Part shown: piece after piece, positions 32,541-41,393 of the stretch
How the letters are laid out: the number at the start of each line of letters is the position of its first letter
Numbering within the stretch: the stretch's first letter is position 1
Source of the DNA: Anaeromyxobacter oryzisoli
GTDB lineage: Bacteria > Myxococcota > Myxococcia > Myxococcales > Anaeromyxobacteraceae
NCBI RefSeq assembly: GCF_022690765.1
Contig: NZ_JALCZA010000023.1
Coordinates: 1-59,049, forward strand
Reading direction: 5' to 3'
Length of the DNA stretch: 59,049 nt
Notes under the pieces: model-generated
The model's database searches: none
The model's input: the letters and a program-made list of their open reading frames with translations, nothing else
What the model was told of the DNA's origin: nothing
Program-made: the position numbers and the translations under genes

Positions 32541-34537
32541 CGCGCCCCTCCCGCCCCGGCGAGGAGCAGCGCCACCATCACGGAGAGCGCCACGAGCCCG
32601 GCGCCGATGGACACGCCCGGCGCCCTCGGGAGGCGCGCCGCGAGCTGATTCACCAGCGCCTCGCCCTCCCCCATCACCTCGAACATCCGCTTCTCCACCG
32701 CGTCCACGTGGTGGACGCTCAGTTGACCGACCTTCTCGGGGAAGGGCCCCTCGGGCAGCCGCTCGCGCCGGTCCGCGGTGAGCACCGCGTAGAAGAGGTC
32801 GGCGAACTGCGCCGAGAACGAGGCGCCCGTGTACTGGATGCGCGCGGTCGGCGCCGTGTACCCGCAGCCCCAGGTGACGTGGCGCCGGGCCGGCGCGCCG
32901 GCGGCGAGCCGGCGGCGCACGAGGAGGAGCGCGCCCACGACCGCGAGCAGGAGGAGCGCGATCCCGCCGATCGGCGCGAGGGCCCGCGCCGGCTCGAGCA
33001 CCGCGTCCGGCGCGGCGGCGGGGACGCGCGCCCGGAAGAGGCGCGCCGGGCCGTCCACGATCGCGAGCCCGACGGCGGGCACGAGCCCGAGGAGCACGAC
33101 GCCCGCCGCGTGCACCGCCATGGGGATCCGCAGGAGGGGCGAGACCTCGCCCTCGCAGTGGATCCGCGCGTCGCGCGGCGAGCCGAGGAAGGTCACGCCG
33201 AAGGCCCGCGTCATGGCGAGCGCGGAGACGCCGCCCACGAACGCGAGGACCGCCGCGACCGCGACGAGCACCGCCCGCGGGATCCCCGCCGGCACCGACG
33301 GGTCGAAGAGGCCGGCGTAGACGAGGAGCTCGCTCACGAAGCCGTTGAACGGCGGCAGCGCCGAGATGGCGAGGGCCCCGAGGAGGAAGAAGCCGGCGGT
33401 CCAGGGCAGCCGCCGCGCGAGCCCGCCGAGCCGCTCCAGGTCCACGCAGTGCGTCGAGCGGTACACGGCGCCGGCCGCGTAGAAGAGGAGGCACTTGAAG
33501 AGCGCGTGGTTCAGGACGTGGAGGATGCCGCCGGTGAACCCGAGCGCGACCAGCGCCGGCTGGTGCCAGGCGAGGCCGAGGGTGCCGATCCCGAACCCCA
33601 TCCCCGCGATCCCCACGTTCTCGGTGGAGGAGTAGCCGAGGAGCCGCTTCAGGTCGCGCTGCGCCGTCGTGTAGAGCACGCCCACGACCGCGGAGAGCGC
33701 GGAGAAGCCGATGAGGGCCCACCCCATCCACGCCTCGGGCTCGCCGAGGAGGAGCGTGAAGCGGAGCAGCCCGAAGAGCCCCGCCTTGTGGATCACGCCG
33801 GACATGAGCGCCGAGACGTGGGCGGGCGCGGCCGAGTGCGCCCGCGGCAGCCAGGTGTGGAAGGGGAAGAAGGCGGACTTCAGGCCGAACGAGGTGACGA
33901 GGAGGACGTAGGCGATGCTCCGGAGCCGGCTCGGCCGCTGCAGGAACGCCGCGAAGGACTGGAAGTCCATCGACCCCGTCTGGCTGTACAGCAGCGTGAA
34001 CGCCGCGAGCAGGAAGAAGAGCCCGATGTGGGTCGAGACGAGGTAGTTGAAGCCCGCGAAGCGGATCTTCTGGTTCCGGTAGTCCCAGACGACGAGGAGC
34101 CACGCCGAGACCGCCGCGATCTCCCAGCCGAGGAGGAACGCGAACGCGCTCTCGACCGTGTAGACCATCAAGAACGACAGCGCGATCACGTCGAGGAGCG
34201 CGAACTGCACCCCGGAGTTCCGGGTCCGGAAGTACGGGCGCAGGTAGCCGAGCGCGTAGACCGTGCCGAGCAGCGTCATCGGCAGCGACCAGGCGAGGAA
34301 GAACGCGCCGAGCGGGTCGAGGTGCAGCGCGATGCTCTCGACCGGGTAGGACCAGGCGATCCGGTACCGCAGGTCGCCGCCGCGGACCAGCGTCGGCACC
34401 ACCGCCGCGAGGACGAGGACGCTCGCCACCGCCTGGGCGGCGATCGAGGACCACCCGCGGTGGACGTTGTCCCGGAGCACGAGCGCGAGCCCGGCGCCGG
34501 CCAGCAGCACCACGGCCGCGGCGACGAGCAGGATCAT
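32537..34537 (-). CDS. Ehr complex 1: HyfB-like antiporter-type membrane subunit
   Basis: 666 residues, first large gene of the cluster. Mrp/NuoL-type, about 14-16 membrane helices. Key residues visible are the Glu in LLGWEIAAVSAWL and the Lys in FGLKSAFFPFHTWLP, HKAG and the RDLKRLLGYSS segment. The C-terminal amphipathic tail (WGCGYTAPTARIQYTGASFS) is characteristic of HyfB. A 16-residue leader frame ends at its start by ATGA. Probable sigma-54 promoter about 190 bases upstream. Confidence 0.93.
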   Translation of the reverse strand: MILLVAAAVVLLAGAGLALVLRDNVHRGWSSIAAQAVASVLVLAAVVPTLVRGGDLRYRIAWSYPVESIALHLDPLGAFFLAWSLPMTLLGTVYALGYLRPYFRTRNSGVQFALLDVIALSFLMVYTVESAFAFLLGWEIAAVSAWLLVVWDYRNQKIRFAGFNYLVSTHIGLFFLLAAFTLLYSQTGSMDFQSFAAFLQRPSRLRSIAYVLLVTSFGLKSAFFPFHTWLPRAHSAAPAHVSALMSGVIHKAGLFGLLRFTLLLGEPEAWMGWALIGFSALSAVVGVLYTTAQRDLKRLLGYSSTENVGIAGMGFGIGTLGLAWHQPALVALGFTGGILHVLNHALFKCLLFYAAGAVYRSTHCVDLERLGGLARRLPWTAGFFLLGALAISALPPFNGFVSELLVYAGLFDPSVPAGIPRAVLVAVAAVLAFVGGVSALAMTRAFGVTFLGSPRDARIHCEGEVSPLLRIPMAVHAAGVVLLGLVPAVGLAIVDGPARLFRARVPAAAPDAVLEPARALAPIGGIALLLLAVVGALLLVRRRLAAGAPARRHVTWGCGYTAPTARIQYTGASFSAQFADLFYAVLTADRRERLPEGPFPEKVGQLSVHHVDAVEKRMFEVMGEGEALVNQLAARLPRAPGVSIGAGLVALSVMVALLLAGAGGAR

Positions 34538-34584
34538 CGCGTCCCCTCGCCGCCGCGCGCGGCGTCCATGTCGATCTGCGTCAT
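34534..34584 (-). CDS. Short leader ORF upstream of Ehr complex 1
   Basis: A 16-codon frame, MTQIDMDAARGGEGTR, with a good GAGGAG ribosome site 8 bases before its ATG. Its TGA overlaps the ATG of the HyfB-like gene. It may be a translational coupling leader or simply fortuitous; no homologue can be judged. Confidence 0.35.
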   Translation of the reverse strand: MTQIDMDAARGGEGTR

Positions 34585-34724
34585 CGATCTGCTCCTCGGT
34601 CCGGGTCTACGGCGCCCGGTCACGCCCGACCCGCTCGCGCATGGCGCGGGATCCGGCGCGGGCGCGGGGGATGGCGTGGAGCGAGGCGTGGCACGGCGTG
34701 ATTCGGGTCAGGGGGCGCGGCCTG

Positions 34725-34740
34725 AGCATGAAACGGGCCA
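34725..34740 (-). promoter_or_regulatory. Candidate sigma-54 promoter of Ehr cluster 1
   Basis: On the minus strand TGGCCC-GTTTC-ATGCT keeps the essential GG-N10-GC spacing of -24/-12 promoters. The predicted start site is near 34714, 177 bases from the HyfB-like start. The two palindromes at 34799 and 34828 are then centred about 91 and 120 bases upstream, the usual enhancer distance. Confidence 0.55.
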
Positions 34741-34798
34741 GGAGGGACGGGGCGCTCGGCGAGCGTTTTAATAAGGATGCGCCGCCGTCCGGCTCGAC

Positions 34799-34840
34799 TG
34801 CCGATCCGGCACTCAGCCCGACGGCTATGCCGTTCCGGCA
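34799..34840. promoter_or_regulatory. Two palindromic activator-type sites upstream of cluster 1
   Basis: TGCCGATCCGGCA at 34799-34811 and TGCCGTTCCGGCA at 34828-34840, each followed by CT. Centres are 29 bases apart. The second overlaps the last codons of the sigma-54 activator gene. A third copy lies at 36274-36286. The shared core is TGCCG-N3-CGGCA, likely bound by the activator encoded between them. Confidence 0.6.
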
Positions 34841-36249
34841 CTCCCGCCGCCCGTCCCCCCGCGCCGGTACAGCCGGAGCTTCGTGTAGAGCGTGCGCAGG
34901 CCGAGCCCGAGGACGCGCGCCGCGTCGCGCCGGTTCCGGTAGCGCTCCAGCGTCGCCGCGATGAGCTCGCGCTCCGCGTCGGCGAGGGAGGTGCCCACGG
35001 GGACGGACACCAGCCCGCCCGCCGCGAGCGGCCGCGGGGGCGCCGCCCGCACCGCCTCGCCCGCCGCCGCGCGCCGGCGGCCGAGATCGGAGAACCCCTC
35101 GGCCTCGATGGTCTCCGCGGAGGCGAGGATCGCGGCGCTCTCCACCGCGTTCTTGAGCTCGCGGACGTTGCCGGGCCAGTCGTACTCCATGACGAGCTTC
35201 ATGGCCGGCGGCGAGATCCCGCGGATCTTCCCGTCGTTGCGCTGGTTGAAGTCCGCGATGAACGCGTCGATGAGCGCCGGGATGTCCTCCTTGCGCTCGC
35301 GCAGCGGCGGCACGTGGAGCGTCACGACCTTGAGCCGGTAGTACAGGTCCTCGCGGAACTTCCCCGCCGCGATCGCCTCCTCGAGATCGCGGTTCGTCGC
35401 CGCGATCACGCTCAGGTCCACCTTCACCTTCACGGTCCCGCCCACCCGCCGGAACTGGTTCCGCTCGAGCACGCGCAGGAGCCGCGCCTGCGTGGAGGGG
35501 TCCATCTCGGCGATCTCGTCGAGGAAGAGCGTCCCGCCGTCGGCGTGCTCGAAGAGCCCCTTCTTGCGCTCGTTCGCGCCGGTGAAGGCCCCCTTCTCGT
35601 GGCCGAAGAGCTCGTTCTCGAGGAGCTCGCGTCCGAGCGTGGCGCAGTTGATCGGCACGAAGAGCTGCTGCCGCCGGAGGCCGCGCGCGTGCAGCGCCCG
35701 GGCGATGAGCTCCTTGCCGGTGCCGCTCTCGCCGAGGACGAGGACGTTGGTCTTGTAGCGCGAGATCTTGTCGATGGCCGTGAGCACGCGGCGGATCGCC
35801 GGGGAGGAGCCGACGAGCGCCGTGAACGCGGTGCCGTCGGGCGGACCGCCCGGCGAGGTCGCGGGGCGCGCGGCGAGCCGGCGGAGGCGCGCGAGCAGGG
35901 TGGCCGCGTCGAAGGGCGGCGCCAGGTAGTCGTCCGCCCCCTGGTGCAGGGCGTCCACGGCCTCCTGGACCGTCCCGGCGGCGCCGAGCACGACCACGGG
36001 CACGTCCGGCTGCTGCTTCCCCGCCCAGGCGACCAGGCTCGCGACGGCGGCCGGGCCCGCCGAGTGGGCGACGAGGATCGCCGCGAGCGGCTCCCGATCG
36101 ATCGCCGCGAGCGCCTCGGCCTCGCCGTCCACCACCAACGGCGCGAGCCCGAAGGCGCCGGAGAGCCAGCGCGAGCCCGGCGGGCCGCCCGCAGGCCTGA
36201 GCAGCAGGCACCTCCTCCCCGGCTCGCGGCTTCGGCTCCTCATCGGCAT
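34825..36249 (-). CDS. Sigma-54-dependent activator with degenerate receiver domain
   Basis: 474 residues. N-terminal receiver-like domain (about 13-125) lacks the phospho-acceptor Asp (LAAILVAHSAGPA instead of LLD-type) and has Pro in place of the usual Lys (DDYLAPPF), so phosphorylation is unlikely. The AAA+ domain has Walker A GESGTGKE (173-180), GAFTGA (220-225, contacts sigma-54) and Walker B LFLDEIAEM (241-249). A Fis-type helix-turn-helix ends the protein (RRDAARVLGLGLRTLYTKL). Position between the two Ehr clusters, with palindromes at both ends, makes it their probable regulator. Confidence 0.93.
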   Translation of the reverse strand: MPMRSRSREPGRRCLLLRPAGGPPGSRWLSGAFGLAPLVVDGEAEALAAIDREPLAAILVAHSAGPAAVASLVAWAGKQQPDVPVVVLGAAGTVQEAVDALHQGADDYLAPPFDAATLLARLRRLAARPATSPGGPPDGTAFTALVGSSPAIRRVLTAIDKISRYKTNVLVLGESGTGKELIARALHARGLRRQQLFVPINCATLGRELLENELFGHEKGAFTGANERKKGLFEHADGGTLFLDEIAEMDPSTQARLLRVLERNQFRRVGGTVKVKVDLSVIAATNRDLEEAIAAGKFREDLYYRLKVVTLHVPPLRERKEDIPALIDAFIADFNQRNDGKIRGISPPAMKLVMEYDWPGNVRELKNAVESAAILASAETIEAEGFSDLGRRRAAAGEAVRAAPPRPLAAGGLVSVPVGTSLADAERELIAATLERYRNRRDAARVLGLGLRTLYTKLRLYRRGGTGGGSAGTA

Positions 36250-36273
36250 GCGCCCTCCCGGCCGGCACCTTAC

Positions 36274-36286
36274 TGCCGTTTCGGCA
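36274..36286. promoter_or_regulatory. Third palindromic activator-type site, between activator and Ehr cluster 2
   Basis: TGCCGTTTCGGCA followed by CTTGC. It lies 25 bases upstream of the activator start (36249) and about 81 bases upstream of the predicted start site of cluster 2, so it could serve both divergent genes. A half-site (CGGCAC) is 7 bases to its left. Confidence 0.6.
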
Positions 36287-36334
36287 CTTGCTCAAACGGG
36301 GCCGCGGCCGGAGGCGTGCACGCGGACGGTCAGG

Positions 36335-36349
36335 TGGGATACCCTGCGC
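36335..36349 (+). promoter_or_regulatory. Candidate sigma-54 promoter of Ehr cluster 2 (weak)
   Basis: TGGGAT-ACCCT-GCGC keeps GG-N10-GC but matches the rest of the -24/-12 consensus poorly. The predicted start site is near 36361, 29 bases before the ATG at 36390, and the palindrome is then centred near -81. Supported mainly by geometry. Confidence 0.35.
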
Positions 36350-36389
36350 GGGCGACCCGTTCCGCTCACCGGTCCAGCGGTCCCCCTCC

Positions 36390-38396
36390 ATGATCCCGGC
36401 CCTGGTCATCGCCGCCGTCGTCCTCACCGCCTCGAGCGGCCTGCTCGGGCTGCCGCTGCGGAGGTGGCCGGCCCGGGCCCAGCGGCTCTCCTCCGCCGCG
36501 CTCTGCCTCGGCGCGCTCGTCGGCGTGACCGGCGCGGTCCTCGCCCTCCGCGCGCCGACCCCGCCCGCGCTCGCGCTCCCCTGGGCGGCGCCGGGCGGCA
36601 CCTTCTCGCTCCGGCTCGACGGCCTCTCGGCGCTCTTCCTCCTGCCGGTCCTCGTCGTCCCGTCGCTCGGGTCGATCTACGGCCTCGCCTACTACCCGCA
36701 GGCGCGGCACGGGGCGCGGGCGATCCGCCTGCAGATCTTCTATGGGCTCGTCACCGGGGCGATGGCGCTCGTGGTCACCGCGGCGAACGCGATCCTGTTC
36801 CTCGCCGCATGGGAGGTCATGGCGCTCTCCGGCTACTTCCTCGTCGTGACGGAGCACGAGGACGCGGAGGTCCGGCGCGCCGGGTTCGTCTACCTCGCCT
36901 CCGCCCACGCCGGGAACCTCGCCCTCTTCGCCCTCTTCCTGCTCCTCGGCCAGGTCGCCGGCTCCCTCGACTTCGGGGCGATGGCGGGCCTCCCGGCGCA
37001 CGGCGGGGTGGCGGCGGCGATCTTCCTGCTCGCGCTCGGCGGCTTCGGGCTGAAGGCGGGCATGCTCCCGCTCCACTTCTGGCTCCCCGGCGCGCACGCC
37101 GCCGCCCCGACGCACGTCTCCGCGCTCATGTCCGGGGTGCTTCTCAAGACCGGCATCTACGGCCTGCTACGCGTCACCGGGTTCTTCGAGGCCCCGCCCG
37201 CCGCCTGGGGGACGGTGATGCTGGCGGGCGGCGCGGTGTCCGCGGTGCTGGGCGTCGCCTTCGCGCTCGCGCAGCACGACGTGAAGCGGCTCCTCGCGTA
37301 CCACTCGGTGGAGAACATCGGGATCATCGCGATGGGGATCGGCCTCGCCCTCCTCGGGCGCGCCCGGGGCGATCCCGCCCTGGTCCTCCTCGGGATCGGC
37401 GGCGCCGTCCTCCACGTCGTGAACCACGCCACCTTCAAGGCGCTCCTCTTCCTCGGCGCGGGCGCGGTCGTCCACGCGACGGGGACGCGGGAGATCGATC
37501 GCCTGGGCGGCGTCGCGCGGGCGATGCCCCGCACCGCCGCGCTGTTCCTGGTCGGCGCCGCGGCGATCTGCGGGCTCCCGCCCCTGAACGGGTTCGCGTC
37601 GGAGTGGCTCGTCTACCTCGGCTCCCTGCGCACGGCCCTCGACGTCGGCGCCGCGCCGCACCCGCACTTCGCCGTCCTCGGCGCGCCGGTGCTGGCCTTC
37701 GTGGGGGGCCTCGCTGCGGCCTGCTTCGCGAAGGTGTTCGGCGCGATCTTCCTCGGGCAGGGGCGGTCGCCCCTCGCGGCGAACGCGCACGAGGCCCCGG
37801 GGGCCATGCTCGCGCCCATGCTCGTCCTCGCCGCGATCTGCGTCGTGATCGGCCTCGCGCCGGGGGCGGTGCTCCCCTGGCTCGCGCGGGCGGCGGCCCA
37901 CTGGTCCGGGCTGCCGGCGGAGGCCCTCGCCGGCCCCGCCGCCGAGGCGGGCGCGTCCGCGACGCGGGTGAGCGGGGTCGCCGCCGCGCTCGTCGGGCTC
38001 GTGGTCGCCCTCGCGGCGTTCCGGCGCCGCCGCCTCCCCGCGCCCCAGCCGCGCGCCGAGACCTGGGGGTGCGCCTACGCGCGGCCCACCGCGCGGATGC
38101 AGTACACGGCGTCCTCGTTCGCCGAGATGCTGGTGGTGCGCTTCGGCTGGGCCTTCTTCCCCCGGGCGCGCGTGGTGCCCCCGCAGGGCATCTTCCCGCG
38201 GCGCGCCTCCTTCGAGGCCTCGGTGCCCGACACCGTGCTCGACGTCGGCGTCGCCCCGGCGGCGTCGTTCCTGGCGCGCCTCGCCGCCCGCGCGCGGAGC
38301 CCGCTCCTCGGCTCCGTCCAGCTCCAGGCGCTCCTCCTCGTCTCCGGGCTGGTCGCGCTCCTGCTCTGGCTCGCCCTCGGGGGCTCGCCCACGTGA
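36390..38396 (+). CDS. Ehr complex 2: HyfB-like antiporter-type membrane subunit
   Basis: 668 residues from the ATG at 36390 (MIPALVIAAVVLTASS), the first gene of the plus-strand cluster. Same family as the 32537-34537 product: Glu in AAWEVMALSGYF, Lys in FGLKAGMLPLHFWLP, HDVKRLLAYHSVENIG, C-terminal WGCAYARPTARMQYTASSFAEM. The frame opens upstream, but that extension crosses the promoter. GTGA overlap with the next gene. Clearly diverged from the cluster 1 homologue rather than a recent duplicate. Confidence 0.93.
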   Translation: MIPALVIAAVVLTASSGLLGLPLRRWPARAQRLSSAALCLGALVGVTGAVLALRAPTPPALALPWAAPGGTFSLRLDGLSALFLLPVLVVPSLGSIYGLAYYPQARHGARAIRLQIFYGLVTGAMALVVTAANAILFLAAWEVMALSGYFLVVTEHEDAEVRRAGFVYLASAHAGNLALFALFLLLGQVAGSLDFGAMAGLPAHGGVAAAIFLLALGGFGLKAGMLPLHFWLPGAHAAAPTHVSALMSGVLLKTGIYGLLRVTGFFEAPPAAWGTVMLAGGAVSAVLGVAFALAQHDVKRLLAYHSVENIGIIAMGIGLALLGRARGDPALVLLGIGGAVLHVVNHATFKALLFLGAGAVVHATGTREIDRLGGVARAMPRTAALFLVGAAAICGLPPLNGFASEWLVYLGSLRTALDVGAAPHPHFAVLGAPVLAFVGGLAAACFAKVFGAIFLGQGRSPLAANAHEAPGAMLAPMLVLAAICVVIGLAPGAVLPWLARAAAHWSGLPAEALAGPAAEAGASATRVSGVAAALVGLVVALAAFRRRRLPAPQPRAETWGCAYARPTARMQYTASSFAEMLVVRFGWAFFPRARVVPPQGIFPRRASFEASVPDTVLDVGVAPAASFLARLAARARSPLLGSVQLQALLLVSGLVALLLWLALGGSPT

Positions 38397-39301
38397 TCCG
38401 CGCCGCGATCTCCTTCGTCGCGTTCCTGGCGCTCTCGCCGCTCCTCCTCGGGGTGGTGAACCGCGTGAAGGCGCTGTTCGCGGGCCGCACCGGCCCGCCG
38501 CTGCTCCAGCTCTACTTCGACCTCCACCGCCTCCTCGGGAAGGGGGCGGTCTACGGCGTCGCCACGACGTGGGTCTTCCGCGCCGGCCCGGTGATCGGGC
38601 TCGCGGCGGTGATCGCGGCCGGCCTCGTCATGTCCTTCGGCGGCGCGCCCGCGCTCGTCGCCTTCCCGGGCGACTTCGTCCTCTTCGCCTACCTGCTCGG
38701 GCTCGCCCGCTTCTTCACCGCGCTCGCCGCGCTCGACACCGGATCGTCGTTCGAGGGCATGGGCGCCGCGCGGGAGGTCACCTTCTCGTCCTTCGCCGAG
38801 CCGGCGCTGTTCCTCTGCCTCGTGGTGATGGCGCGCGCCTCCGGGGCCCTCTCGCTCTCCGGCATGCTCGGCGACGAGCTCGCCGCGGCGTGGCACGTGC
38901 AGGGGCCGGCGCTGCTCCTCGCCGCGGTGGCGCTGCTCGGGGTGGCGCTCGCCGAGAACGCGCGCATCCCGGTGGACGACCCGAACACGCACCTCGAGCT
39001 GACGATGATCCACGAGGTGATGGTCCTCGACCACTCCGGCCCGGACCTCGCGCTCGTCCAGTACGGCGCCGCGCTGAAGCTCTTCCTCTTCGGGGCGCTG
39101 GTGGTGCGGCTCACGCTCGGCTTCCCGATCGCCTCGCCGGCGCTCTCGCTCCTCGCGTTCCTCGGCGGGATGCTCGGGTTCGGCGTCGCGATCGGCACGG
39201 TGGAGTCCACCGTGGCCCGGCTGCGCCTCGTCCGGATCCCGCAGCTCCTCGTCGGGGCCACGGTGCTGTCGGCGTTCGCCCTCGTCCTGCTGCTCCGGTG
39301 A
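38393..39301 (+). CDS. Ehr complex 2: NuoH/HyfC-like membrane subunit
   Basis: 302 residues from GTG 38393 (MIRAAISFVAFLALS). NuoH/HyfC family: GPPLLQLYFDLHRLLGK, LDTGSSFEGMGAAREVTFSS, ARIPVDDPNTHLELTMIHE, DHSGPDLA. It couples the soluble part to the membrane arm. GTGA overlap with the preceding gene; the HyfE-like gene starts 4 bases beyond its stop. Confidence 0.92.
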   Translation: MIRAAISFVAFLALSPLLLGVVNRVKALFAGRTGPPLLQLYFDLHRLLGKGAVYGVATTWVFRAGPVIGLAAVIAAGLVMSFGGAPALVAFPGDFVLFAYLLGLARFFTALAALDTGSSFEGMGAAREVTFSSFAEPALFLCLVVMARASGALSLSGMLGDELAAAWHVQGPALLLAAVALLGVALAENARIPVDDPNTHLELTMIHEVMVLDHSGPDLALVQYGAALKLFLFGALVVRLTLGFPIASPALSLLAFLGGMLGFGVAIGTVESTVARLRLVRIPQLLVGATVLSAFALVLLLR

Positions 39302-39305
39302 CGCG

Positions 39306-39953
39306 ATGCCCTCCCTGACCAGCTTCCTCTTCGTCCTCGTCGTGGTGCTGGATCTCCTCGTCCTCGCCTCGAGCCGGCTGCGCGGCGCGATCCGGACGGT
39401 CGCCCTCCAGGGCGCGCTGCTCTCGCCCCTGCCCGTCCTGCTCGCCACCGGCGCGCACCAGACGATCCACGTGATCGCGCTCGCCCTCGGCGCGCTCGTG
39501 GTGAAGGGGCTCGTCATCCCGGGGATGATGCTGCGGGCGATGCGCGAGGCGTCGATCGCGCGCGAGCTCGAGCCCATCGTCGGGTTCGTGCCCTCGCTGG
39601 TCGCCGGCGCGATCGGCGTCGTCGCCGCCTTCACCCTCTCCGGCGCGCTCCCCCTGCCCATCGCGGAGCGGCACGCGCTGCTCGTCCCGACCGCGCTCGC
39701 CACCGTCTGGACCGGGCTCCTCCTCGTCGTCACGCGGCGCAAGGCCGTCGCCCAGGTGCTCGGGTTCGTCGTCCTCGAGAACGGGGTCTTCGTCTTCGGC
39801 CTGCTCCTCAGCGACTTCATGCCGGTGATGGTCGAGGCGGGCGTGCTGCTCGACCTGTTCGCCGCCGTCTTCGTGATGGGGATCGTGATGTTCCAGATCA
39901 ACCGCGAGTTCTCGTCGCTCGACACGCGGAGGCTCTCGAGCCTGAGGGACTGA
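39306..39953 (+). CDS. Ehr complex 2: HyfE-like membrane subunit
   Basis: 215 residues, about six membrane helices. HyfE-like: LTSFLFVLVVVLDLLVL, then KAVAQVLGFVVLENGVFVFGLLLS and MVEAGVLLDLFAAVFVMGI. The last segments resemble NuoK. Stops 3 bases before the next gene. Function as in the cluster 1 homologue. Confidence 0.87.
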   Translation: MPSLTSFLFVLVVVLDLLVLASSRLRGAIRTVALQGALLSPLPVLLATGAHQTIHVIALALGALVVKGLVIPGMMLRAMREASIARELEPIVGFVPSLVAGAIGVVAAFTLSGALPLPIAERHALLVPTALATVWTGLLLVVTRRKAVAQVLGFVVLENGVFVFGLLLSDFMPVMVEAGVLLDLFAAVFVMGIVMFQINREFSSLDTRRLSSLRD

Positions 39954-39956
39954 CCG

Positions 39957-41393
39957 GTGCTCCTCCCCCTCCTCGTCCTCGCGCCGCTCCTGCTCGCGGC
40001 GGTCGCCTTCGCGCTCCCCGCGGCGCGCCTGCGCCCGCGGGTGCTCCTCGCCGGCGCCGCCCTCCACGCCGCCGGGGTGACCGTCCTCTGGGTCCGCCGC
40101 CCGGGCCCGACCCTCGGCGGGTGGCTCGCCGTGGACGCCCCCGGCCTGCTCGCGCTCTCCACGGTGAGCGTGGTGTTCCTCGTCTGCGCGGTGTACGTGC
40201 AGGGGTACCTCGCGGTGCACCCGGAGCGCGACAACCGGGTCTTCGTCGGCAGCCTCCTCGTGCTCCTCGCCGCGATGACCGCGGTCTCGCTCGCCCAGCA
40301 CCTCGGCCTGCTCTGGGTGGTGATCGAGCTCACCACCCTCTCCACCGCGCCGCTCATCTACTTCAAGCACGACGCGCTCTCGCTCGAGGCCACCTGGAAG
40401 TACCTGATGGTCTGCTCGCTCGGGATCGCGCTCGCGCTGCTGGGCACCTTCTTCCTCGCCCTCGCGTCGGCGGGGCCGGGCGGGCCGCGCTCGCTGCTCG
40501 TCGGCGAGCTCGTGGCCGGCGGCCCCGCGCTCTCGCGGCCGTGGGTGCGCGCCGCCTTCGTGTTCCTGCTCGCCGGCTACGGCACGAAGATGGGGCTCGC
40601 CCCGTTCCACGCCTGGAAGCCCGACGCGTACGGGGAGGCCCCGGGCGTGCTCGGCGCGCTGCTCTCCGGCGGCGTCACGAACATCGCCTTCCTCGCCCTC
40701 GTCCGCGTCCTCCAGGTGTGCAACGCCGCCGGCGAGGGCCCCTTCGCCCGGAGGAGCATGGTGGGCATCGGCCTGCTCTCCATGATGGTGGCGGTGACCT
40801 TCATCGTCGGGCAGCGCGACGTGAAGCGCCTCCTCGCCTACTCGAGCGTGGAGCACATGGGCATCCTCGCCCTCGGCGTCGGCCTCGGCGGCGCCGCGAG
40901 CGCCGGCGCCTTCTTCCACATGGTGAACAACGGGCTCGCCAAGAGCGTGCTGTTCCTCACCGCCGGGAACATCCAGCGCGCCTTCGGCTCGAAGCGGGTG
41001 GACCAGATCCGCGGCGCCGCGCGCCGGCTGCCGGTGTCGGGCGCCGCCTTCCTCGCGGGGTTCCTCGCGATCACCGGCTCGCCGCCCTTCTCGCCGTTCT
41101 ACAGCGAGCTCGCCATCCTCGACGGCGCCCTCGGCGGCCGCCGCTTCGTGGTGGCCGCGCTCTTCCTCGTGCTCCTCGCCGCGGTGTTCGTCGCCATGGG
41201 CGCGGCGGTGCTCCGGGTGGTGCAGGGCGACCCCGGCGACGCGCCCGTCCCGGCGAAGTTCCGCGACGCCGCCCTCACGGCGGGGCCGCCGCTCGCGCTG
41301 ATGCTGCTCGTCCTGCTGCTCGGGGTGTGGGTCCCGCGCCGGCTCCTCGACCTCTTCCAGGCCGCCGCGTCGCTCGTGGGAGGTGCCCCGTGA
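39957..41393 (+). CDS. Ehr complex 2: HyfF-like antiporter-type membrane subunit
   Basis: 478 residues from a GTG at 39957. Mrp/NuoN-type, about 13 helices. Functional residues visible are Glu in LLWVVIELTTLSTAPLI and Lys in GYGTKMGLAPFHAWKPDAY, plus QRDVKRLLAYSSVEHMG. It lacks the long Ala/Pro-rich N-terminus of the cluster 1 homologue. GTGA overlap with the large-subunit gene. Confidence 0.9.
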   Translation: MLLPLLVLAPLLLAAVAFALPAARLRPRVLLAGAALHAAGVTVLWVRRPGPTLGGWLAVDAPGLLALSTVSVVFLVCAVYVQGYLAVHPERDNRVFVGSLLVLLAAMTAVSLAQHLGLLWVVIELTTLSTAPLIYFKHDALSLEATWKYLMVCSLGIALALLGTFFLALASAGPGGPRSLLVGELVAGGPALSRPWVRAAFVFLLAGYGTKMGLAPFHAWKPDAYGEAPGVLGALLSGGVTNIAFLALVRVLQVCNAAGEGPFARRSMVGIGLLSMMVAVTFIVGQRDVKRLLAYSSVEHMGILALGVGLGGAASAGAFFHMVNNGLAKSVLFLTAGNIQRAFGSKRVDQIRGAARRLPVSGAAFLAGFLAITGSPPFSPFYSELAILDGALGGRRFVVAALFLVLLAAVFVAMGAAVLRVVQGDPGDAPVPAKFRDAALTAGPPLALMLLVLLLGVWVPRRLLDLFQAAASLVGGAP

